Shown: positions 1 to 8,300 of the stretch, piece after piece
Numbering within the stretch: position 1 is the first letter of the stretch
How the letters are laid out: each line of letters starts with the position of its first letter
Source: UBA5336 sp964412785
Lineage (GTDB): Bacteria; Pseudomonadota; Alphaproteobacteria; Caulobacterales; Hyphomonadaceae
Reading direction: 5' to 3'
DNA: 27,940 nt
Assembly (NCBI GenBank): GCA_964412785.1
Contig: CAYPQD010000030.1
Location: 1-27,940 of the forward strand
Translations under genes and position numbers: made by a program
The notes under the pieces: generated by a model
What the model saw: only the letters and a program-made list of their open reading frames with translations
What the model was told of the DNA's origin: nothing
Database searches by the model: none

Positions 1-6
1 CGGCCT

Positions 7-82
7 AGGGGTATAGCTCAGTTGGTAGAGCATCGGTCTCCAAAACCGAGGGTCGGGGGTTCGAGTCCCTCTGCCCCTGCCA
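7..82 (+). tRNA. tRNA-Trp (anticodon CCA)
   Basis: A complete 76-nt cloverleaf with the 3' CCA encoded. The acceptor stem AGGGGTA (7-13) pairs with TGCCCCT. The anticodon stem TCGGT/ACCGA encloses loop CTCCAAA, with anticodon CCA at 40-42, so it reads UGG. The T-arm GGGGGTTCGAGTCCC is canonical. It lies 146 nt upstream of zwf. In many proteobacteria tRNA-Trp instead precedes secE-nusG (general knowledge), so this neighbourhood is a little unusual. Confidence 0.97.
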
Positions 83-165
83 GGCCGGGGTGCTGCCATG
101 CAACCATGCGCTTGCGATCGCGGGAAGGCCGGTCCACCAAGCGGCGGGTTTGTGCGGGGTAAACA

Positions 166-179
166 GCGGTCCGGACCGC
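166..179. promoter_or_regulatory. 14-bp perfect palindrome upstream of zwf (candidate operator)
   Basis: GCGGTCCGGACCGC is a perfect palindrome with a central CpG, about 50 nt before the zwf start and downstream of tRNA-Trp. It could be an operator for the Entner-Doudoroff operon, since LacI-family sites often have a central CG, or a stem helping to end the tRNA transcript. No U-tract follows. The function is inferred from position only. Confidence 0.3.
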
Positions 180-216
180 GGCATGGACATGCGGCGGGTC
201 CGGCATCGGCCAGGGC

Positions 217-222
217 AGGGAG
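217..222 (+). promoter_or_regulatory. Ribosome binding site deciding the zwf TTG start
   Basis: AGGGAG lies 6 nt before TTG at 229. No in-frame ATG or GTG is found close upstream, and the N-terminus produced (MAAFVPVEPF) runs straight into the G6PDH Rossmann strand, which supports TTG as the initiator. Confidence 0.6.
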
Positions 223-228
223 CCACAC

Positions 229-1692
229 TTGGCAGCATTCGTTCCGGTCGAGCCCTTCAATCTCGTGATCTTTGGAGGCACCGGCGATCTTGCCCGGCGC
301 AAGCTCCTGCCCGCTCTCTATCACCGCTGGCGCGACGGGCAGATCCCTGCAGCGAGCCGCATCATCGCAAGCGCCCGCACAGAGCTGTCCGCGAAGGATT
401 TCCGGGCATTCGCCCGCGAGGCGTGCGAGGCCGCCACGCCCAAGGGCGAATGGGACAAGGCCGCCTGGGACGGTTTCGTCCGCCTGATCGACTACCAGAC
501 GCTTGACGCAACCGCCGAGGATGCGGACTGGGCGGGCCTTGCCCGGAAGCTTGACCCCGCCCACGCCGTCAATGTGCACTATCTCGCCATTGCTCCGCGG
601 CTCTATGTGGACACAGCCGCAGCGCTTGACAGGGCGGGCCTCGCCGGAGACCGCGCCCGACTCGTGCTTGAAAAGCCGATCGGCTCCGATCTCGCTTCAG
701 CCAGGGCGATCAATGAGGGCGTCTGCGCCCATTTTGCCGAACATCAAATCTACCGCATCGACCACTATCTGGGCAAGGAGACGGTCCAGAACCTGATGGT
801 GCTGCGCTTTGCCAACCGGCTGATGGAGCCGGTCTGGAACCGCTCGGCCGTCGACCATGTCCAGATCACAGTGGCAGAAGATCTCGGGCTGGAGGGCCGC
901 GCGGGCTATTACGACAAGTCCGGCGCCCTGCGTGACATGGTGCAGAATCACCTGCTGCAACTGCTCTGCCTGACCGCCATGGAGCCGCCGGCGACCCTCG
1001 ACGGCGATGATGTGCGCACCGAGAAGATCAAGGTTCTGAAAAGCCTGCGCAGGATGACACCCGAACTCGTCGCGCGCCACACCGTGCGTGGCCAGTACGG
1101 CGCCGGCATTGTCCATGGCACGCCGGTGCCGGGCTATCTGGAGGAATTGGAGGATGGCGAAAGCGGCACGGAGACCTTCATTGCCCTGAGGGCGGAGATC
1201 GACACCTGGCGGTGGGCTGGCGTTCCTTTCTACCTGCGCACCGGCAAGCGCATGGGCGAGCGGCGCTCGGAGATCGTCATCCAGTTCAAGCCCGTGCCGC
1301 ACTCGATCTTCGGCGAGCGCGAGCCCCAGCCCAACCGTCTGGTCATCCGCCTGCAGCCGGACGAGGCTGTGCGCCTGTTCCTGCAGATCAAGGAGCCCGG
1401 ACCAGGCGGCCTGCGGATCAAGTCGCTGCCCCTCAACCTCTCCTATGCGGAGAATTTCACCCTGCGCTATCCCGATGCCTATGAACGCCTGCTCATGGAT
1501 GTGGTGCGCGGCAATCTCGCCCTGTTCATGCGCCGCGATGAAGTTGAGGCGGCGTGGGCCTGGGTCGATGGCATCATTGCAGCCTGGGCGGAGACCGAGA
1601 CGAAGCCTGAGCCCTATGCGGCCGGCAGCGACGGGCCGGTGTCCTCGGCGCTTCTGATGGACCGTGACGGGCGGCAATGGTGGGGCGGATGA
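229..1692 (+). CDS. zwf: Glucose-6-phosphate 1-dehydrogenase
   Basis: Oxidises glucose-6-phosphate to 6-phosphogluconolactone with NAD(P)+, the entry step to the Entner-Doudoroff and pentose phosphate routes in the cytoplasm. The 487-residue length is typical. The N-terminal dinucleotide motif GGTGDLARR is at residues 16-24. The substrate-binding signature RIDHYLGKE is at 176-184. The catalytic His in DMVQNHLLQL is at about residue 241. The C-terminal beta+alpha domain has the usual RTGKRM and DAYERLLMD motifs. The start is TTG, chosen from a good ribosome binding site and the absence of an alternative. It is the first gene of a five-gene operon, and its TGA overlaps the ATG of pgl by 4 nt. 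Identity is very secure. Confidence 0.97.
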   Translation: MAAFVPVEPFNLVIFGGTGDLARRKLLPALYHRWRDGQIPAASRIIASARTELSAKDFRAFAREACEAATPKGEWDKAAWDGFVRLIDYQTLDATAEDADWAGLARKLDPAHAVNVHYLAIAPRLYVDTAAALDRAGLAGDRARLVLEKPIGSDLASARAINEGVCAHFAEHQIYRIDHYLGKETVQNLMVLRFANRLMEPVWNRSAVDHVQITVAEDLGLEGRAGYYDKSGALRDMVQNHLLQLLCLTAMEPPATLDGDDVRTEKIKVLKSLRRMTPELVARHTVRGQYGAGIVHGTPVPGYLEELEDGESGTETFIALRAEIDTWRWAGVPFYLRTGKRMGERRSEIVIQFKPVPHSIFGEREPQPNRLVIRLQPDEAVRLFLQIKEPGPGGLRIKSLPLNLSYAENFTLRYPDAYERLLMDVVRGNLALFMRRDEVEAAWAWVDGIIAAWAETETKPEPYAAGSDGPVSSALLMDRDGRQWWGG

Positions 1693-2393
1693 GCGGCGGG
1701 CCGGCTTTCGAGGCATTCCAGACGCGCGAGGCGGCAGCTGCCCATGTCGCCGCTCTGATAGAGGGCGCACTGCGCATGCGGCTCGCCACCGGCGGTGAGG
1801 CGGCGCTGCTTGTGTCGGGCGGGTCGACGCCGGGTCCGGTGTTCGAACGCCTCGCACAGGCGCAGCTGGGCTGGGAGAGGGTCCAGGTCGGGCTGGTCGA
1901 CGAGCGATGGGTCGCGCCGGATGACACGCGGTCCAATGAGGGGCTTGTGCGCCGCACCCTCCTCAGTGCGCGCGCGGCCGGAGCCCCTTTCACTGCGATG
2001 AAATCCGGGACGGACATGCCGGACGGCGCAGTCGAGGCGCTCGCAGCGCGCTATGCGGCCTTCATGGCCCGCCAGCCCGTGATCCTTCTCGGCATGGGCA
2101 CGGACGGACATACCGCCTCATGGTTTCCCGGCGCGCGCGGTGTCGAGGCTGCAATGGCGCCGGACAATCCGGCTGTGGTTGGCGCGATTGACGCCAGCGG
2201 CGCATCGGCTGGCGGCGACGTGCCCCTGCGGATGACGATTACCGCCTCCCTGCTCGGTGCCGCAGCGCTGGCCGTGCTCTACATAACGGGAAAGGAAAAG
2301 CGCAGCGTGCTTGAGGATCGCCGCGCCGCGCTGCCCGTTCACCAGGCCGGGCGCCTGCTCGGCCCGCGACTAAAGGAGGTCTGGGCACCATGA
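1689..2393 (+). CDS. pgl: 6-phosphogluconolactonase
   Basis: Hydrolyses 6-phosphogluconolactone to 6-phosphogluconate. It is 234 residues long, the size of the DevB/SOL-type family. Visible motifs are LLVSGGSTPGPVF (phosphate loop), LVDERWVAPDDTRSN, and the active-site segment GMGTDGHTASWFPGA at about residues 135-149 with the catalytic His at about 141. The C-terminus has the family's RMTITASLL and ITGKEKR stretches. I chose the ATG at 1689 because it overlaps the zwf stop as ATGA. An ATG at 1677 would add four residues (MVGR) and cannot be excluded. The gene overlaps edd by 4 nt. Confidence 0.95.
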   Translation: MSGGPAFEAFQTREAAAAHVAALIEGALRMRLATGGEAALLVSGGSTPGPVFERLAQAQLGWERVQVGLVDERWVAPDDTRSNEGLVRRTLLSARAAGAPFTAMKSGTDMPDGAVEALAARYAAFMARQPVILLGMGTDGHTASWFPGARGVEAAMAPDNPAVVGAIDASGASAGGDVPLRMTITASLLGAAALAVLYITGKEKRSVLEDRRAALPVHQAGRLLGPRLKEVWAP

Positions 2394-4234
2394 CCGACAC
2401 GGCTCGACTCAATCCCGCAGTCGCCGACGTGCTGGCGCGGATCGAGGCACGCTCGCGCGACAGCCGCGCGGCCTATCTCGACATGATCGGGCGGCGCAGG
2501 CCGGTCGATCTGGCCCGAAAGCGCCTGTCGGAAGGCAATCTCGCCCATGCCAGCGCAGGCTGCGCGGTCATGGACAAGGTGCAACTGCTCGCCAGCGCCT
2601 GGCCCAATATCGGTATCATCACCGCCTATAATGACATGCTGTCCGCGCACCAGCCATTCGAGCGCTTCCCGGAACTCATCCGGTCCGCCGCGCGCGAGGT
2701 CGGCGCGACCGCACAGGTCGCCGGCGGCGTGCCGGCGATGTGCGACGGGGTTACCCAGGGCCAGGACGGAATGGAGCTGTCGCTGTTCTCGCGCGACGTG
2801 ATCGCGCTCGCCTCGGCCGTATCGCTCAGCCATGATGCCTATGACGCGGCGATCCATCTCGGCGTCTGCGACAAGATCATTCCGGGCCTTGTCATCGCGG
2901 CGCTGCGCTTTGGCTGGCTGCCGCATGTGTTCGCCCCCGCCGGGCCGATGCCGTCAGGCCTGCCGAACCCGGAAAAGGCGCGCATCCGCCAGCTCTTCGC
3001 CGAAGGCAAGGTCGGGCGCGAGGACCTCCTCAAGGCCGAGGCGGAGAGCTATCACAGCCCCGGCACCTGCACCTTCTACGGCACGGCAAACTCCAACCAG
3101 ATGCTGATGGAGGTGATGGGCCTGCACATCCCCGGCGCGGCCTTCGTCAATCCCGGTACGACGCTGCGCGATGCGCTGACCCGGGCGGCTGTGCACAAGG
3201 CCGCCAGCCTGACGGTGACGGGCGCGTACACACCGATGGGCGAGATGATTGACGCGCGCTCCATCGTCAACGCGATTGTCGGGCTGATGGCGACAGGCGG
3301 GTCCACCAACCACGCCCTGCACATCCCCGCCATGGCCGCAGCTGCCGGCATTCAGGTCACGCTTGAGGATTTCGCGGCGCTGTCGGCGGTAACCCCGCTG
3401 ATGTGCCGGATTTATCCCAATGGCGTGGCCGACGTGAACCATTTCCACGCCGCCGGTGGCATGGGCTTCCTGATCCGTGAACTCGTGCGGACGGGGCTGA
3501 TGATCGGCGATGCCCGAGGCATTTCCGGCTGCATCGCCCGCCATGAAGACGAGCCCTTCCTGAACGGCGATCTGCTGGCCTGGCGCCCGGCACCGGAGAC
3601 CAGCGGAGACCTTGAGGTGCTTCGCCCGGCTGGCAATCCCTTCCAGGCCGATGGCGGGCTGCGCCTCGTCGATGGCCCCCTTGGGCGGGGCGTGACCAAG
3701 GTGTCGGCGGTCAAGCCTGAGCACCGCGTGGTTGAGGCGCCGGCGCGGGTGTTCGATACCCAGGAGGCGCTGAAGGTCGCCCACAGGGCAGGCGAACTGG
3801 ACCGGGATTTCATCGCCGTCGTCCGGTTCCAGGGCCCGGCGGCCAATGGCATGCCGGAGCTGCATTCGCTCTCGCCGGTCCTGGGTGCGCTGCAGGATCG
3901 CGGCTACCGGGTTGCCCTTGTGACCGACGGGCGGATGTCGGGCGCATCCGGCAAGGTGGCGAGCGCCATCCATGTCGCTCCCGAAGCGGCGCGCGGTGGG
4001 CCGATTGCCAGGGTGAGGGACGGCGATATCCTGCGTCTCGACTGCGAGCGCGGCACGCTGGAGGTGAAGGTCGAGCCGTCCGACTTTGCGGCGCGCGAGC
4101 CGGCGCCCTTCCGGCCGAATGACAGCCATATGGGCCTCGGCCGGGAGATGTTCGGCGCCTTCCGGGCCGGCGCGACGGAGACCGGGACCGGCGCTTGCCT
4201 GTTCGAATTCCTGAGGGCCGGAGGGGCGGCGTGA
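2390..4234 (+). CDS. edd: Phosphogluconate dehydratase
   Basis: Dehydrates 6-phosphogluconate to 2-keto-3-deoxy-6-phosphogluconate (KDPG), the first committed Entner-Doudoroff step. At 614 residues it is close to characterised Edd proteins. It belongs to the IlvD/Edd Fe-S dehydratase family. Family motifs include CDGVTQGQDGMELSLFSRD (Cys at about 118), GTCTFYGTANSNQ (Cys at about 227), GGSTNHALH, and TDGRMSGASGKVASAIH near the C-terminus. The conserved cysteines fit a [4Fe-4S] cluster. A strong Shine-Dalgarno AAGGAGGT (2373-2380) sits 9 nt before the ATG. The ATG overlaps the pgl TGA, and the edd TGA overlaps the GTG start of glk. Confidence 0.97.
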   Translation: MTDTARLNPAVADVLARIEARSRDSRAAYLDMIGRRRPVDLARKRLSEGNLAHASAGCAVMDKVQLLASAWPNIGIITAYNDMLSAHQPFERFPELIRSAAREVGATAQVAGGVPAMCDGVTQGQDGMELSLFSRDVIALASAVSLSHDAYDAAIHLGVCDKIIPGLVIAALRFGWLPHVFAPAGPMPSGLPNPEKARIRQLFAEGKVGREDLLKAEAESYHSPGTCTFYGTANSNQMLMEVMGLHIPGAAFVNPGTTLRDALTRAAVHKAASLTVTGAYTPMGEMIDARSIVNAIVGLMATGGSTNHALHIPAMAAAAGIQVTLEDFAALSAVTPLMCRIYPNGVADVNHFHAAGGMGFLIRELVRTGLMIGDARGISGCIARHEDEPFLNGDLLAWRPAPETSGDLEVLRPAGNPFQADGGLRLVDGPLGRGVTKVSAVKPEHRVVEAPARVFDTQEALKVAHRAGELDRDFIAVVRFQGPAANGMPELHSLSPVLGALQDRGYRVALVTDGRMSGASGKVASAIHVAPEAARGGPIARVRDGDILRLDCERGTLEVKVEPSDFAAREPAPFRPNDSHMGLGREMFGAFRAGATETGTGACLFEFLRAGGAA

Positions 4235-5208
4235 CGGGCGCGACCCTTGTCGGCGATGTCGGTGGCACGCGCTGCCGCTTTGCGCTGGCCGAGCGGGGCA
4301 GGGGCGGCGGCCTTGCGCTCCGCCATGTCGAGCAGTGGCGCAATGATGATTTCGCCAGTTTCAGCGAAGCGCTCGGCGCCTATTTGGCTCGCACGCGGGC
4401 CGAGCCTGAGCGGGCGTTGTTCGCGCTTGCCGGCCCGGTGGAGCGCAATGGCAGCGTGCGGCTCGTCAATCGGGCCTGGCCCGTCATTCACCCGGAAGAG
4501 CTGACTGCCTGCTGCGGTGCCGGGCACGTGACGCTCGTCAACGATTTCGCGGCGATGGCCCGCGCTGTTGTGGAAATGCCCGAGGAGTCGTTCAGGCTCA
4601 TCCGCCCCGGCAAGCCGGACCCGACCGCCCCGGTGATCGTCACCGGCCCGGGCACGGGCTTTGGTGTCGGTACTCTGGTCCCGCTGAGGGCGGGAGGGAT
4701 GCATGTCCTCACCGGTGAGGGCGGGCACGCGGCCTATGCGGCCCACACCGTCCGCGAAGCGGAGCTGGCTGAGCGAATGACCGCAGCCCATGGCTATGTT
4801 TCCACCGAGATGATTGTCTCCGGCGCCTGGCTGCAGACGGTATTTGACCACCTCTCGGACATGCATGGCCGCCATCGCCAGGGGTTGGAGCCGGCCGAGA
4901 TCCTGGCGCGTGCGGAGGCCGGCGACCCGGTCTGCGAGGAGGTCTGCCACCTCCGGGCACGCGCAATCATGGGCGCAGCAGGCGATCTCGTCCTGATCAA
5001 TGGCGGGCGCGGCGGTGTCGTGCTGACAGGCGGGGTCGCCGAGCGGATGACGCGCTGGCTCAGCGCGCCGGACGCGTTGCATCGATTCAGCGCGCGTGGC
5101 TCCCACACCCGCTACATGGCCGAGGTGCCCGTCTCGCTGCTGACCGATCCGACGGCCCCGCTGGTTGGCGCGGCGGCCCTGGCCTTTGAGGAGGAGGGTG
5201 CGCCATGA
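4231..5208 (+). CDS. glk: Glucokinase (bacterial hexokinase family)
   Basis: Phosphorylates glucose to glucose-6-phosphate with ATP, feeding zwf in the same operon. The 325-residue product has the ASKHA phosphate-1 motif LVGDVGGTR near the N-terminus, then LVNDFAAMA, VTGPGTGFGVG, GEGGHA, SGAWL and the adenosine motif INGGRGGVVLTGG. The usual Asn or His after GGT is Arg here (GGTRCRFAL), a minor deviation. I chose GTG at 4231, which overlaps the edd stop (GTGA) and follows a GGAGG site. A TTG at 4195 would add 12 unconserved residues. It overlaps eda by 4 nt. Confidence 0.93.
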   Translation: MTGATLVGDVGGTRCRFALAERGRGGGLALRHVEQWRNDDFASFSEALGAYLARTRAEPERALFALAGPVERNGSVRLVNRAWPVIHPEELTACCGAGHVTLVNDFAAMARAVVEMPEESFRLIRPGKPDPTAPVIVTGPGTGFGVGTLVPLRAGGMHVLTGEGGHAAYAAHTVREAELAERMTAAHGYVSTEMIVSGAWLQTVFDHLSDMHGRHRQGLEPAEILARAEAGDPVCEEVCHLRARAIMGAAGDLVLINGGRGGVVLTGGVAERMTRWLSAPDALHRFSARGSHTRYMAEVPVSLLTDPTAPLVGAAALAFEEEGAP

Positions 5209-5849
5209 CCGACACCGCGACCCTTGTGGCACGCGCGCACCGCGCTGGCGTCGTCCCGGTGCTCACGATAGCCGATAGTGCCCATGCCGCACCATTGGCG
5301 CGCGCGCTGGTCGCCGGCGGGCTCGATGTCCTGGAGGTGACGCTGCGAACGCAGGCTGCGGCCGGTGCCATCACGGCGATCGCCGGGGCGGGAATCGACT
5401 GCATGATCGGCGCAGGCACGATCCTGTCTGCTGGCGATGTGCAGGCCGCGGCTACGGCCGGGGCGCAGTTCGTGGTGACCCCCGGCACGCCGGCCTCGCT
5501 GATTCCGGCGCTCAAGGCGTTTGACGGCGCCGTCATTCCCGGTGCGTCAACGGCGAGCGAGGCGATGACGCTGGCCGGCCATGGTTTCGACGTCATCAAG
5601 CTCTTTCCCGCCGAGCCGGTGGGCGGTGCGGCCTTCCTCCAGGCTCTGGCGGGGCCCTTGCCGGCGCTGCGCTTCATGCCGACCGGAGGTATCGGGCCCG
5701 CCAGCATGGCGGCCTATCTCGCGCTGGAGAACGTCGTCGCGATCGGCGGTTCGTGGCTGGTGCCGGGCGAGGCGCTTGCTGCCGGCGACTGGGGACGGAT
5801 CGAGGCGCTGGCGCGCCAGGCGCATGAGGCTGCCCGGCAGGCGCGCTGA
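5205..5849 (+). CDS. eda: KDPG / 2-keto-4-hydroxyglutarate aldolase
   Basis: Cleaves KDPG to pyruvate and glyceraldehyde-3-phosphate through a Schiff base, completing the Entner-Doudoroff pathway. It is 214 residues and a class I TIM barrel. The general acid/base Glu44 and Arg48 lie in LEVTLRT, the carbonyl-binding Pro in VTPGTP, and the Schiff-base Lys132 in DVIKLFPAE; the phosphate-binding TGGIGP follows at about 160. The ATG at 5205 overlaps the glk TGA and follows a GGAGGAGGG site. It is the last gene of the operon and faces the thiolase gene convergently across 31 nt. Confidence 0.97.
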   Translation: MTDTATLVARAHRAGVVPVLTIADSAHAAPLARALVAGGLDVLEVTLRTQAAAGAITAIAGAGIDCMIGAGTILSAGDVQAAATAGAQFVVTPGTPASLIPALKAFDGAVIPGASTASEAMTLAGHGFDVIKLFPAEPVGGAAFLQALAGPLPALRFMPTGGIGPASMAAYLALENVVAIGGSWLVPGEALAAGDWGRIEALARQAHEAARQAR

Positions 5850-5870
5850 CACGCCGGGCGACCCCTGGAA

Positions 5871-5889
5871 GGCGCCTGCCTCAGGCGCC
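5871..5889. terminator. Hairpin at the eda / thiolase convergent junction
   Basis: GGCGCCTG (5871-5878) and CAGGCGCC (5882-5889) form a perfect 8-bp stem with a 3-nt loop. It overlaps the thiolase stop codon (5881-5883, minus strand) and lies 21 nt after the eda stop. It lacks a clear U-tract, so it may be a bidirectional transcription barrier or an RNA-stabilising hairpin rather than a classical intrinsic terminator. Confidence 0.45.
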
Positions 5890-7125
5890 CATGCGCTCAA
5901 TGATGATCGCCGGTGCCATTCCGCCAGCGGCGCACATGGTGATGAGGCCATACTTGCCGCCGGTGCGCTCCAGCTCGTCAAGGGCGGTGCCGATCAGCAT
6001 TGAGCCGGTGGCGCCGATGGGATGGCCTAGCGCCATCGCCCCGCCATTGACGTTGACCTTGTCTCGGTCGAGGCCGAGATCGCGAATGAATTTTTCTGCA
6101 ACCACGGCGAACGCCTCGTTGATCTCCCAGACATCAATGTCGTCCTTGCCCAGTCCGGCCTTGTCGAGCACCTTTTTCGCTGCCGGAACAGGAGCATTCA
6201 GCATCAGGGTCGGGCAGTCGCCCATGTTGGCCATGGCGACGATCCGCGCCCGCGGTGTCCAGCCATTCCTCTGGGCATGGGCGGGCGAGGCAAGCAGGAT
6301 CGCGGCGGATCCATCAACCACGCCGGACGAATTGCCGGCATGGTGGATGTGCTGGATCTCCAAATCCGGATACTTGGCATTGATCAGCGAGCGATAGGTC
6401 CGCCCGGTCTCGTCGACCGGAATGTCGGCGAGCGCGGCAAAGGCCGGCTTCAGCGCGGCAAGGCCGTCCCTCGTGGTCTGGGGGCGCGGGAATTCCTCCC
6501 GGTCAAGGGCGATGCTGCCATCCTCGTTGAGCACGGCAACCAGGCTGTTGTCGAAGCGGCCATCCTCGATCGCCCGCGCGGCGCGACGCTGGCTTTCCAC
6601 GGCGAGGTCTTCGGTCGCCTCGCGCGATATGCCCTCAATGGTTGCGATCGCGTCGGCGCAGACGCCCTGGTTGGACTGCGGGTGCATCTCCCGCAGCGCC
6701 GGGTTGTCAGAATCCATGAGCGGCAGCCGGCCCGGATCGGCCGTCGCGGCGGTATAGCTCATCATCTCCGTGCCGCCGGCGACAACGCAATCTTCCATGC
6801 CCGACATGATCGAGGCGGCGGCCATGTTCGTCGTGGAGATGCCCGAGCCGCAGAAGCGGTCAAGGGTGACGCCGGAAGCCTTCAGGTCGTAACCGGCCAG
6901 CAGCGCCGACATCCGCCCCAGATCGGCGCCCTGCTTGCCGCGCTGGCTGGAGGTGCCCCAGACAATGTCATCGACCTCGGCGGTGTTGAGATCGTTGCGA
7001 TCGCGCAGGGCCCGCAGCACCGTCGCGCCGAGATGCTGGGGGTGGAGATGGGCAAGCGCGCCCTTCCCGATCTTGCCGATCCCGCGCGGCGTGCGCACGG
7101 CGTCGATAATGTAGGCGTCCGACAT
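5881..7125 (-). CDS. Thiolase (acetyl-CoA C-acyltransferase family)
   Basis: Thiolytic cleavage or Claisen condensation of acyl-CoAs, in beta-oxidation or a related pathway. It is 414 residues, normal for the family. The nucleophilic Cys92 is in DRFCGSGIS, the catalytic His368 in ALGHPIGATG, and the second Cys398 in MCAAGGMAP. The N-terminus IDAVRTPRGIGKIGKGAL is typical of degradative FadA-like thiolases. I chose the ATG at 7125 because GGGAGGA lies just upstream; the frame stays open further but that sequence is not thiolase-like. It is transcribed after the DUF983 gene with an 85-nt gap. Chain-length specificity cannot be told from sequence. Confidence 0.93.
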   Translation of the reverse strand: MSDAYIIDAVRTPRGIGKIGKGALAHLHPQHLGATVLRALRDRNDLNTAEVDDIVWGTSSQRGKQGADLGRMSALLAGYDLKASGVTLDRFCGSGISTTNMAAASIMSGMEDCVVAGGTEMMSYTAATADPGRLPLMDSDNPALREMHPQSNQGVCADAIATIEGISREATEDLAVESQRRAARAIEDGRFDNSLVAVLNEDGSIALDREEFPRPQTTRDGLAALKPAFAALADIPVDETGRTYRSLINAKYPDLEIQHIHHAGNSSGVVDGSAAILLASPAHAQRNGWTPRARIVAMANMGDCPTLMLNAPVPAAKKVLDKAGLGKDDIDVWEINEAFAVVAEKFIRDLGLDRDKVNVNGGAMALGHPIGATGSMLIGTALDELERTGGKYGLITMCAAGGMAPAIIIERMGA

Positions 7126-7210
7126 GGTGATCCTCCCTTTCTGCCCTGATCCTGATCTGGCGTGCGGCGCATCCTGCACCATGCTGCAGAAAGCGAAAGA
7201 TGCCGTTGGG

Positions 7211-7588
7211 TCAGCCCTCGCCCGGTTTCTCGAATTCCGCCTCGCGCGCACGGTGGCGAAGCTGCAGGTTGAGCAGGATGCCCTTCGCCGCCGGCAGGAG
7301 GGCGAGGCAGAAGCCAATGCACGCTGCGACTGTCAGCCCATAGCCGATCACCAGGCCCCACCACGGCAGGCCCGCCATCGGCATGATGAAATAGACCGGC
7401 GCAAAGACGATCAGCGTCAGGAAGCCGACGAAGAAGGCCGGCCCGTCGGCGGTGTCCGCATCGCAGAAGTCCTCGCCGCAAGTCTCGCAGCATGGGGCGA
7501 AGGTGAGATAGCGGGCATACAGGCTGCCTTCGCCGCAGGCGCCGCAGCGTCCCCTGAGGCCTGCGAGGATGGGCGAGGGGGTGGTCAT
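7211..7588 (-). CDS. DUF983-type small membrane protein with zinc-finger Cys pairs
   Basis: A 125-residue protein. The N-terminal segment has Cys pairs, C15-x2-C18 and C33/C34-x2-C37 with a further C42, in the order RCGACGEGSLYARYL and CCETCGEDF typical of DUF983 proteins. Two hydrophobic helices follow (about residues 50-72 and 78-100), then a charged tail. It probably sits in the inner membrane and binds zinc. The family function is unknown. In many alphaproteobacteria the gene is found near ctaG and oxidase genes or Nudix genes (recalled, not shown here). It lies between metW and the thiolase on the same strand. Confidence 0.82.
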   Translation of the reverse strand: MTTPSPILAGLRGRCGACGEGSLYARYLTFAPCCETCGEDFCDADTADGPAFFVGFLTLIVFAPVYFIMPMAGLPWWGLVIGYGLTVAACIGFCLALLPAAKGILLNLQLRHRAREAEFEKPGEG

Positions 7589-7694
7589 GCGCGTCGCAAC
7601 TCCTCAGGCTTGCCAGACACATGCGTAGCCGCCCGACCCCGGGCCGCAAACCGGACCGATTGCAGCAGGTTGCGCGAAGGGCGAAAGCCCGGCC

Positions 7695-8291
7695 TCAGGC
7701 GCGAACGAGGTGCAAGATCGCCTCGTCGGCCGCCCAGTTGAGGCGCCCGGTCCCGCCGGAGCGGAACGCGCCGACAAGCCCGCCGGTGACCGGCGCGGCG
7801 GCCTCGACCGCCAGCCCGAGATCGCCGGCGAGCTGGACGAGGTCGCGCACCGAGGCCGGGTGCAGCACATGGCCGGACTGCCAGCCCGCTCCGCCGGCAG
7901 TGCGCCCGCGCAGGGCCACCTCGAGGCGCCGTCGCCAGTGGCCGTAATTGCGGAAGGAGAGGATGACCTGCGGTGCAATCCGCGCCATTTCCGCGATCAG
8001 CGGGCCGGGCCGGCGCATCTCCTGAAGGGCCCGCGACAGGATGGCCACATCGAAGGCATTATCGGGAAAGACCTCCAGGTCGCGCTCCGCATCGCCCTGG
8101 ATAACCGAGAGACCGCGGGCCAGCGCCGCCCCTGACGCGTCGCTGGAGATTTCCAGCCCCCTGGCATCGACCTCAAGTCGGTCGCGCAGGAGCGCCAGCA
8201 GGGCCCCGTCGCCGCAGCCGACATCGAGCACGCGGGCACCCTGTCTGACCCGGGTGGCAATCGCTTCATGGTCGGCGCGCTGGATCGTCAT
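7695..8291 (-). CDS. metW: Methionine biosynthesis protein MetW
   Basis: A 198-residue SAM-methyltransferase-like protein. The motif I VLDVGCGDGALL is at about residues 20-31, then RGLEIS, QGDAERDL and FDVAILSRALQEMRRP, which match the MetW family. MetW partners MetX in homoserine acylation in organisms where the two genes are adjacent (established knowledge). Here it follows metX by only 9 nt (8292-8300), so they are almost certainly cotranscribed. The start ATG at 8291 gives the usual family N-terminus. Confidence 0.93.
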   Translation of the reverse strand: MTIQRADHEAIATRVRQGARVLDVGCGDGALLALLRDRLEVDARGLEISSDASGAALARGLSVIQGDAERDLEVFPDNAFDVAILSRALQEMRRPGPLIAEMARIAPQVILSFRNYGHWRRRLEVALRGRTAGGAGWQSGHVLHPASVRDLVQLAGDLGLAVEAAAPVTGGLVGAFRSGGTGRLNWAADEAILHLVRA

Positions 8292-8300
8292 CTCGGGGCG

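Noticed and set aside
7..82. Integrated mobile element using tRNA-Trp as attachment site
   Set aside because: No integrase, no repeat of the tRNA 3' end and only core metabolic genes downstream.
697..1857. Long minus-strand open frame antisense to zwf
   Set aside because: It is the mirror frame of a GC-rich gene with no recognisable protein features; zwf is unambiguous.
7137..7193. CTTTCTGC / GCAGAAAG inverted repeat upstream of the thiolase
   Set aside because: An 8-bp match 41 nt apart in GC-rich DNA that is easily due to chance, partly overlapping the ribosome binding site region.
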